Part shown: piece after piece, positions 56,973 through 64,000 of the stretch
How the letters are laid out: each line of letters begins with the position of its first letter
Numbering within the stretch: the stretch's first letter is position 1
Source of the DNA: Buchnera aphidicola (Cinara splendens)
GTDB taxonomy: Bacteria > Pseudomonadota > Gammaproteobacteria > Enterobacterales > Enterobacteriaceae
NCBI RefSeq assembly: GCF_900698975.1
Contig: NZ_LR217722.1
Location: forward strand, 1-64,000
Length of the DNA stretch: 64,000 nt
Direction: 5' to 3'
Notes under the pieces: model-generated
What the model was told of the DNA's origin: nothing
The model's database searches: none
What the model saw: only the letters and a program-made list of their open reading frames with translations
Translations under genes and position numbers: made by a program

Positions 56973-57605
56973 ATGTCTAGACAATCTAAATTTTTATATA
57001 AAAAATCTATAATGCATGTTTTACACCGTAAACATTTTATTAACTTTTTTTTAAAAAAACAAAAATTATTTTTTAAAGAATTATTTTTTGATTTTTGTTT
57101 TTTATTAAAAAAAAAATTTAATAAATGGTTTTATCATGATGTAAACATAGATTTTTATACTAGTAGTGTAGAATATAATCATGTATGTTTACATCAGATG
57201 TATTTAAAATTTATTGGTAAAAATTTTTTTTTAAATGTTCATTCCAATGAATGTTTGATATTAATTTCACGAGTTTTTGCTTCTATGTTTATAGGAAATA
57301 TATTTGGAAATTATAATATGTGTGTAAACATAAAATGTAGTAATTTAAAATTAACTAAAAATGAAATGACTGTTCTAGATGTATTGCTAGAAAAAATTTT
57401 TTTTATTTGTAATACAACTTTTTTAAAAAAAATTTCTTCTTCTATCATTAATACAGGTAAGTATATTACACAGGATTATTTATTATCAAGTAATTTTATA
57501 TCTAGTTCTTATGTGTGTTTTACTTTTCTAATTTATGTTAATAATCATCAGAATAGATTAAAAATATATTTTCCTAAATATATTTTGGGGGATTTACAAA
57601 AATAA
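56973..57605 (+). CDS. fliM: FliM, flagellar switch protein, truncated to its middle domain
   Basis: 210 residues against 334 in E. coli. It aligns with the FliM middle (CheC-like) domain: HSNECLILISRVFASMFIG, LTKNEMTVLDVLLEKIF and FISSSYVCFTFLIYV follow the E. coli pattern. The N-terminal CheY-binding peptide and the C-terminal FliN-like SpoA domain are missing; the 129 bases to fliN have stops in all frames. Loss of the CheY peptide fits a non-motile cell. Identification rests on pattern and place between fliJ and fliN. Confidence 0.75.
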   Translation: MSRQSKFLYKKSIMHVLHRKHFINFFLKKQKLFFKELFFDFCFLLKKKFNKWFYHDVNIDFYTSSVEYNHVCLHQMYLKFIGKNFFLNVHSNECLILISRVFASMFIGNIFGNYNMCVNIKCSNLKLTKNEMTVLDVLLEKIFFICNTTFLKKISSSIINTGKYITQDYLLSSNFISSSYVCFTFLIYVNNHQNRLKIYFPKYILGDLQK

Positions 57606-57734
57606 ATTTTTTAATTTATATAATTTTTTAAGCATATTTATTTTTAATAGAATTTATTTTAAATGTAGATATTTTAAATATTTGTAAAAAATTATTTAAT
57701 AAAAATTTATAAAATTGTTATTAAGGATATCATA

Positions 57735-58127
57735 ATGCAAGATGGTTTTGAAAAATTGAAAAATAATGACATAACACAAAAAATAAATTTTCTTGATACT
57801 AAAGATAAGATATCTACAACTGATACTGTAGATATTAATGGCAAAAACTTTAATCTGACAGATAATAAAAAAAAAATAATTGATGATCTTACATCATATA
57901 ATTTATCTTTTATGTCGATTCCCGTTAATATTACTATAGAATTGAGTAAAAAAAAAATTACTATTAAAGATTTATTAAGATTATCTAGTGGATCCGTATT
58001 AGAGTTAGAAGATAAAGTAGATGAACCATTAAATATTTATGCTAATAAGTGTTTAATTGCTGTAGGAGAACTAGTAGTTCATAATGATAAATATGGTGTT
58101 CGTATAATCAAATTATTACAAAATTAA
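57735..58127 (+). CDS. fliN: FliN, flagellar C-ring protein
   Basis: SpoA-domain protein of the lower C ring and docking site for FliH. 130 residues (137 in E. coli). The C-terminal SpoA domain is well kept: IPVNITIELSKKKITIKDLL, GSVLELEDKVDEPLNIYANK and DKYGVRI. The N-terminal 50 residues are Lys/Asn/Thr-rich. AAGGATATC precedes the ATG. Better conserved than fliM. Confidence 0.95.
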   Translation: MQDGFEKLKNNDITQKINFLDTKDKISTTDTVDINGKNFNLTDNKKKIIDDLTSYNLSFMSIPVNITIELSKKKITIKDLLRLSSGSVLELEDKVDEPLNIYANKCLIAVGELVVHNDKYGVRIIKLLQN

Positions 58128-58162
58128 TTATAACATAAACTTTTTAATCAAGTGGATAATTT

Positions 58163-58564
58163 ATGAAATTATATAGTTATATTCAATCAAGTTTAACTGA
58201 TGATATACTTCATGGAACAATAAATTATCTTTCTTACACAGATAAAATTGGTAATTTATGTATTTTTTTTTTCCTTTTCATGTTAGGTGTTTTTTTGTTA
58301 AAAAAAATTAAATTATTTTATTTTGCAAATACTTGTAGAAATAGAATGTATATAACGGATAAAATCTATTTGAGTCCTTCTCAATATCTTTGTATACTTC
58401 ATGTTGAAAAATTTAGATTTTTATTAAGTATTACAGTAAACTCTATTCGTGTTATTCAGATATTACCAGATAGTAAAGAAATTGTTTTAAAAAAAAATAA
58501 ACCTTGTTTAGGGTATATAAAACTGTTAAATATATTAAAATCTACATTCTTTTGGTTTAGGTGA
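58163..58564 (+). CDS. fliO: FliO, flagellar export assembly protein
   Basis: Membrane protein needed to assemble the FliP ring. 133 residues. One transmembrane segment at about 31-50 ([18 protein letters not shown]), then a cytoplasmic domain with [35 protein letters not shown] in family-like blocks. Poor overall conservation, as usual for FliO; position between fliN and fliP decides. GTGGATAAT precedes the ATG. Confidence 0.85.
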   Translation: MKLYSYIQSSLTDDILHGTINYLSYTDKIGNLCIFFFLFMLGVFLLKKIKLFYFANTCRNRMYITDKIYLSPSQYLCILHVEKFRFLLSITVNSIRVIQILPDSKEIVLKKNKPCLGYIKLLNILKSTFFWFR

Positions 58565-58571
58565 GGTTATT

Positions 58572-59306
58572 ATGTTATATAAAAATATAGTTTCTTTCTT
58601 ATCTATTGCCCCAATTTTTTTAACTAAAGGTATTTTGAATAATACAATAAATAATATAATTAACTCTGGAGTTGATATATTGAACTTTTCTATTCAGTCT
58701 TCTATGATATTAACACTATTAAGTTTTATTCCAGCATGTCTATTAATGATGACCTGTTTTACGCGTATTATCCTTGTTTTTGGTTTTTTAAGAACTGCAT
58801 TAGGAACTCCTTATTCTCCACCAAATCAAATATTAATTGGCTTGTCTTTATTTTTAACTTTATTTGTAATGTCTCCAGTACTAGATAAAATATATAAAAA
58901 AGCGATTATACCGTTTTATAAAAATGAGATTAATATAAGTGTAGCATTAACTAAAGCGATAAGACCATTACAACGTTTTATGATGAAACAAACGAGAAAA
59001 TCTGATGTTGCTGTTTTTTTACGTTTAGCTAAAATTTCGCCAACAAAAAATATAGAAAATATACCTATACGAGTACTATTACCTGCTTTTGTTATTAGCG
59101 AGTTAAAAACAGCTTTTCTAATTGGCTTTACAGTTTTTTTGCCTTTCGTGATTATTGACTTGGTTGTAGCTAGTATTCTGATGTCTTTAGGTATGATGAT
59201 GGTTCCACCATCTACAATTTCTTTACCTTTGAAACTAATATTATTTGTTTTATCAGATGGTTGGAAATTATTGATTATTTCGCTTTCAAAAAGTTTTTTT
59301 ATTTAA
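58572..59306 (+). CDS. fliP: FliP, flagellar export gate protein
   Basis: Core of the FliPQR export gate. 244 residues (245 in E. coli). An N-terminal hydrophobic signal is followed by four membrane segments. [34 protein letters not shown] is present as consecutive family blocks, as is [18 protein letters not shown]. Well conserved compared with fliG or fliM, which suggests real selection on export. GTGAGG precedes the ATG. Confidence 0.97.
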   Translation: MLYKNIVSFLSIAPIFLTKGILNNTINNIINSGVDILNFSIQSSMILTLLSFIPACLLMMTCFTRIILVFGFLRTALGTPYSPPNQILIGLSLFLTLFVMSPVLDKIYKKAIIPFYKNEINISVALTKAIRPLQRFMMKQTRKSDVAVFLRLAKISPTKNIENIPIRVLLPAFVISELKTAFLIGFTVFLPFVIIDLVVASILMSLGMMMVPPSTISLPLKLILFVLSDGWKLLIISLSKSFFI

Positions 59307-59342
59307 AAATTTGTTCTTTTTTTTATTTATATGGATGTTATT

Positions 59343-59609
59343 ATGGATCAAGAATTTTTAAGTACTTTGTTTCAAGATTCTATTAAATTTGCAGTATTAT
59401 TATCTGCTCCATGTTTGCTATCTGCTTTATTTAGTGGCATATTAATTAACATTTTTCAAACATCTGTACAAATAAACGAACAAACACTGTCATTTATACC
59501 TAAAATAATTTCAGTTATTATTTCTTGCATATTTTTTGGACCTTGGATGTTACAACTAACTTTAACGTATATAAAAAATATTTTTCATATAATATCAAGT
59601 GTTAATTAA
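59343..59609 (+). CDS. fliQ: FliQ, flagellar export gate protein
   Basis: Small two-helix gate subunit. 88 residues from MDQEFLSTLFQ (89 in E. coli); an ATG four codons upstream is less likely because GGATG precedes 59343. TSVQINEQTLSFIPKII is the family signature. It ends five bases before fliR. Confidence 0.95.
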   Translation: MDQEFLSTLFQDSIKFAVLLSAPCLLSALFSGILINIFQTSVQINEQTLSFIPKIISVIISCIFFGPWMLQLTLTYIKNIFHIISSVN

Positions 59610-59614
59610 TTATT

Positions 59615-60409
59615 ATGATAAATCAATTACTTAATCATCATGTTTTTTATATGAGTAGTACACTATTACTAATAATGATTCGTATTTTTTTTATACTTAT
59701 TTATTCTAATGTATTTCATTACACTGATACACATTTATCTATAAAAATTTTATTGATTTATTTGATAAGTTATTTATTAATGCCTTTTGTATCTACAAAT
59801 AATATCAGTAATATACATCATATAGATTTTTTTATAGTAATATGTAATCAAATATTAATAGGAATGATAATAGGATGGTTGTTTCAGTGTGTATTTTCTT
59901 GTATAATTTTTATAGGAGAAATTATTAGTGCTCAAGTTGGTTTATCGTTTTCTGTTTTTTTTAATTTTGGGCACCACATTTATTCTTTAATTTTTTCACA
60001 ATTATTAAGTATTTTTTTTTTATTTCTATTTTTTATAAATAATGGACATTTAAGGTTTATTGTTTTTATAATTAATAGTTTTAGTGTATTTCCGTTAAAC
60101 GGTATTTCTATATATAGAAATATTTGTTTATCTATTATTAATTTTTCTAATTTAATTTTTATAAATGGAGTATATTGTGTTTTACCAATTTTGTTTTTTT
60201 TTTTGATTTTATATATAGCATGTATGCTATTGAATAGAATTTTACCTAATATATCATTATTTTCTTCTTTTTCGGTTATTGTTTTTATTTTTGGTTTAAT
60301 TTTGTTTAAATATTTTATTTTTCGATTTTATTGGATTAGTACGATTTTAGTAAAAAATTTTTTTTATTATTTAAAAATATATATAATAGGATTATTACAT
60401 CGTCGATGA
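59615..60409 (+). CDS. fliR: FliR, flagellar export gate protein
   Basis: Gate subunit with six predicted membrane segments, 264 residues (261 in E. coli). Conserved spots include LIMIRIFFIL, FIGEIISAQVGLSFS and RILPNISLF. The rest is Phe/Ile-rich and diverged. Last gene of the fliF-R run; closed by the hairpin at 60520. flhA and flhB are not in the window. Confidence 0.92.
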   Translation: MINQLLNHHVFYMSSTLLLIMIRIFFILIYSNVFHYTDTHLSIKILLIYLISYLLMPFVSTNNISNIHHIDFFIVICNQILIGMIIGWLFQCVFSCIIFIGEIISAQVGLSFSVFFNFGHHIYSLIFSQLLSIFFLFLFFINNGHLRFIVFIINSFSVFPLNGISIYRNICLSIINFSNLIFINGVYCVLPILFFFLILYIACMLLNRILPNISLFSSFSVIVFIFGLILFKYFIFRFYWISTILVKNFFYYLKIYIIGLLHRR

Positions 60410-60519
60410 TTTTTATCATTAATATATATTTTTATTTTAAGTATTTTAATTATTATATATAAATTATTTTTATATTTTTTAAAAGTAAATATGAAAATAT
60501 TAATATAATATAGTTTATT

Positions 60520-60540
60520 GGAGATCTGCAGTAGATCTCC
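60520..60540. terminator. Bidirectional terminator between fliR and rpmG
   Basis: ggagatct (60520-60527) pairs perfectly with agatctcc (60533-60540), loop gcagt. It lies between convergent fliR and rpmG. The minus-strand continuation is A/T rich, but neither strand shows an uninterrupted U-tract. Confidence 0.7.
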
Positions 60541-60586
60541 GGTAAATACGTATAACATGTATTTTTATTACAAATATTTTAAAATT

Positions 60587-60754
60587 TTAGTTGATTTTTT
60601 TTTCTTCGTACATAACATGTTTTCCATAAATAGGATCATATTTTTTTAATTTCAATCTACTCGTTGTATTTCTTTTGTTTTTAGTCGTCGTGTAAAAGTG
60701 TTTACTTTTACTAGTAGACATTAGTTTTATTTTAATTCTATTAGATTTAGCCAT
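60587..60754 (-). CDS. rpmG: 50S ribosomal protein L33
   Basis: 55 residues, equal to E. coli. It begins [16 protein letters not shown] and includes [12 protein letters not shown] and [12 protein letters not shown]. This form lacks the zinc-binding cysteines, as does the E. coli protein. It follows rpmB by eight bases, the usual pair. Confidence 0.96.
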   Translation of the reverse strand: MAKSNRIKIKLMSTSKSKHFYTTTKNKRNTTSRLKLKKYDPIYGKHVMYEEKKIN

Positions 60755-60762
60755 ATTTTTAC

Positions 60763-60984
60763 CTATATAATATATTTTTTGTATATTTTTTCAATTCCAA
60801 ATTTATTTATCATTCTTAATCCTTTTGCAGATATTCGTATTTTTATCTTTTTTTTTTCTTTTGGTAACCAAAATTTATGGTATTGTATATTAAGCGAAAA
60901 TTTTCTTTTAGTTGCATTCATGGCATGAGAACGATTTTGTCCTAACATGGATTTTTTTTTAGTCACTTGGCATATTTTTGACAT
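60763..60984 (-). CDS. rpmB: 50S ribosomal protein L28
   Basis: 73 residues (78 in E. coli). [29 protein letters not shown] at the start follows the family in two consecutive blocks, and [14 protein letters not shown] near the end is typical. The C-terminal five residues are lost. First gene of rpmB-rpmG. Confidence 0.96.
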   Translation of the reverse strand: MSKICQVTKKKSMLGQNRSHAMNATKRKFSLNIQYHKFWLPKEKKKIKIRISAKGLRMINKFGIEKIYKKYII

Positions 60985-61086
60985 AATGGTTATTCCAAAT
61001 AGTTACAATAATTATTGTTATGTGTTCAAATCAATATTTTATTTAAAATAAAAATATTAAAATTTTTATATATTGTATATTTTAAT

Positions 61087-61620
61087 TTATTTTTTATGGT
61101 ATCTTGCAACTGAACTATTAATTTCTTGATAAGCAAATTCAACATTTTTCCACCCTTGAATTTGCACAGATTTGTTTTTTTCTAGATTTTTGTAGTTATT
61201 AAAAAAATGAATGATTTGTTTTTTTAATAATTTTGATAGTTGATTAATATTATTAATTTCAATGTATTCTTGTGTAGTTTTTTTATGTGGAACTGCTAAG
61301 ATTTTTGTATCTATTCCTTGCTCATCTTCCATACTTAATAATCCAATAGGTCTACAACGGATGATGGATTTTGGTTGTAGAGGATATGGAGTAGGAATTA
61401 AAATATCTAATGGATCACCATCTAACGATAAAGTTTGATTTATAAATCCATAATTACACGGATAAAACATAGCTGTAGGTATAAATCTGTCTACATATAG
61501 TGCGTTAAAAGATTTATGTAATTCATATTTTACAGGATTAGAATAAGCAGGAATCTCTATAATTCCATATATATCGTAAGGTATATTTTTTCCTGCTGGA
61601 ATTTGAGAAAAATTTTTCAT
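61087..61620 (-). CDS. ppa: Inorganic pyrophosphatase
   Basis: Hydrolyses pyrophosphate from biosynthesis. 177 residues (176 in E. coli). The active-site DGDPLDIL with its three Asp, the N-terminal [13 protein letters not shown] and [15 protein letters not shown] are normal. Intact. Divergent from pmbA across 279 bases of A/T-rich DNA. Confidence 0.97.
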   Translation of the reverse strand: MKNFSQIPAGKNIPYDIYGIIEIPAYSNPVKYELHKSFNALYVDRFIPTAMFYPCNYGFINQTLSLDGDPLDILIPTPYPLQPKSIIRCRPIGLLSMEDEQGIDTKILAVPHKKTTQEYIEINNINQLSKLLKKQIIHFFNNYKNLEKNKSVQIQGWKNVEFAYQEINSSVARYHKK

Positions 61621-61899
61621 ATTTTTACCATAATTATAAGAATAAATAATTATTTATATTAATTAAGAGATTAATAGAATGACTTTTTTATCAATTAAGC
61701 CTGTAAATAAATATATTTAGAAATTTTAATGTAATTAATGTTTTTTAAAGATATGTTAATATATATTGAATATTTTCAATATTTTTATTATTAAATTATT
61801 TTGTAAAATATATAGAGTAGATTTTAGTTTTGCAATAAAAATTATTGATATAATATATATCATGTAGATAATATATGAATTTTTATTAAGGATATATTA

Positions 61900-63249
61900 A
61901 TGTTATTTTTTCATAATTTACAAAAAGATTTAAAATTTTTAATGCATAATATGCAACATGTTTTATTATTTTTAAAAAAAAAGTCTACTTTTGGTATTAT
62001 TGAGATAAAAAAAACATACTGTATTTCTATATCTAGTAGATATGGTACTATAGATGATATTGAATCATCTAATTGTACGAATCATGTAGTTACAGTTTAT
62101 AATAATTGTCGTCGGTCTTCTGTTTTTTCTAATGATATATCTATTTCAGGAATTTGTAAATCTATTGATAAATCAGTTGTTATGTCTAAATATATAGATG
62201 TTGATAAATATCTAATATTTCCAGATATAAATTTATTATATAAGAATAATAAAACAATCAGTACATTTTTTCCCAAGTTATTCAGTCTAAAGGAAATTAA
62301 GAATTTAGTCAATATTACTGATTTTTATGCTTTAAATTTTGATTCTAAAATTACTAGTACTGAAGGATCTGTTTTTGAATATTTTGTTGATTTAAAAATT
62401 TTAGGTAATAGTTGTGATTGGATTGGAACAAAAATGTCTACACGATATTACTTATCTAGTTGTGTTGTTGCCAGTAGTCAAGGTTGTATGGAAAGAGATT
62501 TTAGTTACACCACTGCAAGAGATTTTAAGGATTTAGACAAACCAGAGCAGATTGGAAAGAGTAGTGCTCAAAAAAGTATTGCAAAATTAAATTCAAAAAA
62601 AATTGCAACACAAATTTCTCCTATTATTATTAAATCAGATATTTCATATGAGTTATTTATTGATTTGAAGCGTGCTATTAATGGATATGCAGTATATAAA
62701 AAATCAACATTTTTATTAAATTATATGGATAAACAAATTTTTCCTACCTGGTTAAACGTCTTTGAAAATCCATTTTTAGATAAGGGTTTAGCATCTAATT
62801 TGTTTGATAATGAAGGTATAGCTACTATTTCTAGAAAAATTATTGATAATGGAGTGTTAAAAACTTGGTTATTAGATACATATTCAGCTAATCGTTTAAA
62901 TATGCTAACTACTGGACATTCTGGAGGAATATATAATTGGTTGATATCAACTAAAAGAAAGGTTATTCAATCATTCAATCAAATTCTAGATTTAATGCAT
63001 ACAGGTTTTTTGGTAACAGAGTTATTTGGAGATGGTGTAAATATAGTAACTGGAGATTATTCTAGAGGTGCGTGTGGTTTTTGGATAGATCATGGAAAAA
63101 TAAAATATCCAGTGCATGGTGTTACTATTTCTGGTAATTTGTTAAATATGTGGAATAACATGATAACTTTAGCAAATGATATTAATTCAAATAACTCAAT
63201 TCAGTGTGCATCAATATTAATTGATAAAGTACAAATTTCAGGTTTTTGA
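61900..63249 (+). CDS. pmbA: PmbA (TldE), metalloprotease-complex subunit
   Basis: Non-catalytic partner of TldD in a heterodimeric protease known for processing microcin B17 and CcdA. 449 residues (450 in E. coli). The C-terminal half is best kept: CASILIDKV, SRGACGFWIDHG and TTGHSGGIYNW. The first 130 residues are diverged. AAGGATATA precedes the ATG. tldD is not in the window. It ends 23 bases before the 3' end of rnpB, which converges on it. Confidence 0.93.
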   Translation: MLFFHNLQKDLKFLMHNMQHVLLFLKKKSTFGIIEIKKTYCISISSRYGTIDDIESSNCTNHVVTVYNNCRRSSVFSNDISISGICKSIDKSVVMSKYIDVDKYLIFPDINLLYKNNKTISTFFPKLFSLKEIKNLVNITDFYALNFDSKITSTEGSVFEYFVDLKILGNSCDWIGTKMSTRYYLSSCVVASSQGCMERDFSYTTARDFKDLDKPEQIGKSSAQKSIAKLNSKKIATQISPIIIKSDISYELFIDLKRAINGYAVYKKSTFLLNYMDKQIFPTWLNVFENPFLDKGLASNLFDNEGIATISRKIIDNGVLKTWLLDTYSANRLNMLTTGHSGGIYNWLISTKRKVIQSFNQILDLMHTGFLVTELFGDGVNIVTGDYSRGACGFWIDHGKIKYPVHGVTISGNLLNMWNNMITLANDINSNNSIQCASILIDKVQISGF

Positions 63250-63272
63250 GAAACAAATATGTATTTTTGCAT

Positions 63273-63654
63273 GAAGTTGATTTATAAGCCGGGTTCTGTT
63301 AAAAACAGTCATTTATCTAGATTAATAATTTCTTATTAATTCAAAAGCAGTCTACCCGAAGTAATGTGCGGGTCGCACTCTTCTACTTGACCTTGCTCCT
63401 GGTGGAAGTTTACCGAGCCAAAATTGTTACCAATTTTGCGGTGCGCTTTTACCGCACCATTTCACCTGTACCTATTTTAAATATTTTAAAAATATTTAAT
63501 ATTTATATAATATTTTTATATTTGGTAGTTTTTTTTCTGTTGCACTGGTCGTAAGATCACTCTTCCCAGGTGTTACCTGGCACCATACCCTAAGGAGCCC
63601 GGACTTTCCTCTGTTAATTATGTAAGCTTAAACAGCGACTGTTCAATCAACTTC
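63273..63654 (-). ncRNA. rnpB: RNase P RNA (M1)
   Basis: Catalytic RNA that trims tRNA 5' ends. P1 forms from GAAGTTGATT at the 5' end (63654) and AATCAACTTC at the 3' end (63273). The conserved core GAGGAAAGTCCGGGCTCC, ACAGAACCCGGCTTAT and the TCTAGATAAATGACTG segment are present. Length about 382 (377 in E. coli). The part corresponding to the P12 arm (about 63470-63535) is replaced by an A/T-only stretch. Its protein partner rnpA is at 7540. The 5' end overlaps the rsmI stop by 12 bases. Confidence 0.95.
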
Positions 63655-64000
63655 ATGTAATTTTTTTTTGATAATAGTATTATATAAAATATTTTTATTA
63701 AATCCACATATTTTTGCAGTAATTTTTATTGCCGTACTTTTCTGCATGATTTTTTCTAGAATGTAAAATGTTTTAAATACTCTTTTTGATATAATATTAG
63801 ATATTATAGGATTTGATCCATTAATAATAATAGTAATCTCTCCCTTTTTCCAATTTATTTCATTTTTAATTTTAGGTAACAATTTTTTAACAGTACCACG
63901 TTGAATATTTTCCCATGTTTTTGTCATTTCTTTAGCAATTGTAATTTTTCGATGTTCACCCATGATTTTTTTTATTAATTTCATAGTTTTTATTAATCTT
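63643..64000 (-). CDS. rsmI: 16S rRNA (cytidine(1402)-2'-O)-methyltransferase, C-terminal part
   Basis: The frame stays open to the window edge, so the gene continues upstream; the ATG at 63984 is internal. It matches the C-terminal RsmI region: GEHRKITIAKEMTKTWENI, WKKGEITIII and ICGFNKNILYNTI fit the E. coli blocks GESRYVVLARELTKTWE, RRKGEMVLIV and IHGVKKNALYKYA. RsmI methylates C1402 of 16S rRNA. The last four codons, including the stop, lie inside rnpB. Confidence 0.9.
   Translation of the reverse strand, partial: RLIKTMKLIKKIMGEHRKITIAKEMTKTWENIQRGTVKKLLPKIKNEINWKKGEITIIINGSNPIISNIISKRVFKTFYILEKIMQKSTAIKITAKICGFNKNILYNTIIKKKLHEVD

Overview
The window reads as the chromosome of an extremely AT-rich, shrunken gammaproteobacterial endosymbiont, most probably a Buchnera aphidicola lineage. 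The gene order mnmG | gyrB-dnaN-dnaA | rpmH-rnpA-yidC-mnmE | tRNA-Phe | groES-groEL | efp-dnaC | rsmD | ftsY-rpoH | metE | rpoC-rpoB-rplL-rplJ-rplA-rplK-nusG-secE | Thr-Tyr-Gly-Thr tRNAs | metF-arg | rpoD-dnaG-rpsU | tsaD-cca | crr-ligA | Lys/Val tRNAs | gltX | fliE | fliF-R | rpmB-rpmG | ppa | pmbA | rnpB-rsmI is the Buchnera order as I remember it. Nearly every gene is a recognisable E. coli orthologue. I see no insertion sequence, prophage, CRISPR array or foreign-looking gene.

Layout: 0-11 kb holds replication initiation (gyrB, dnaN, a shortened dnaA), ribosome/RNase P genes, yidC and both subunits of the tRNA U34-modifying MnmE-MnmG pair. 11-18 kb has tRNA-Phe, the chaperonin operon behind a good sigma-32 promoter, efp, dnaC, rsmD, ftsY and rpoH. 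18-33 kb is metE followed by the large minus-strand transcription/translation operon secE-nusG-rplKAJL-rpoBC, headed by four tRNAs. 34-39 kb is the amino-acid block metF, argB, argG, argH. 39-47 kb is the macromolecular-synthesis operon rpsU-dnaG-rpoD, then tsaD, cca and a relic crr. 47-51 kb is ligA, two tRNAs and gltX. 51-60 kb is the flagellar basal-body/export cluster fliE, fliF-J and fliM-R. 60-64 kb is rpmB-rpmG, ppa, pmbA, rnpB and the end of rsmI.

The main interest is reduction caught in progress. The ATP synthase operon expected between mnmG and gyrB is not there. dnaA has lost its N-terminal domains and its arginine finger. yidC is broken in the periplasmic domain, leaving a separate insertase-domain ORF. 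ftsY and fliJ each carry a one-base frameshift exactly at a poly(A) tract, the kind of lesion Buchnera is reported to rescue by polymerase slippage. crr survives without ptsH, ptsI or its catalytic histidines. argB has lost substrate-site residues and its neighbours argE and argC. fliM has lost both ends, ligA its BRCT domain, and cca its HD motif although all seven tRNAs lack an encoded CCA. Several gene-free stretches of 400-750 bp sit where murB, purH-hupA and ptsHI-cysK-zipA lie in relatives.

Functionally the window describes a cell that keeps transcription, translation, protein folding and a stripped flagellar export base, makes methionine from homocysteine (MetE/MetF) and arginine from citrulline (ArgG/ArgH), and is losing autonomous replication control, sugar phosphotransfer and perhaps its own ATP synthase. 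Statements on gene order in relatives come from memory, not a search.
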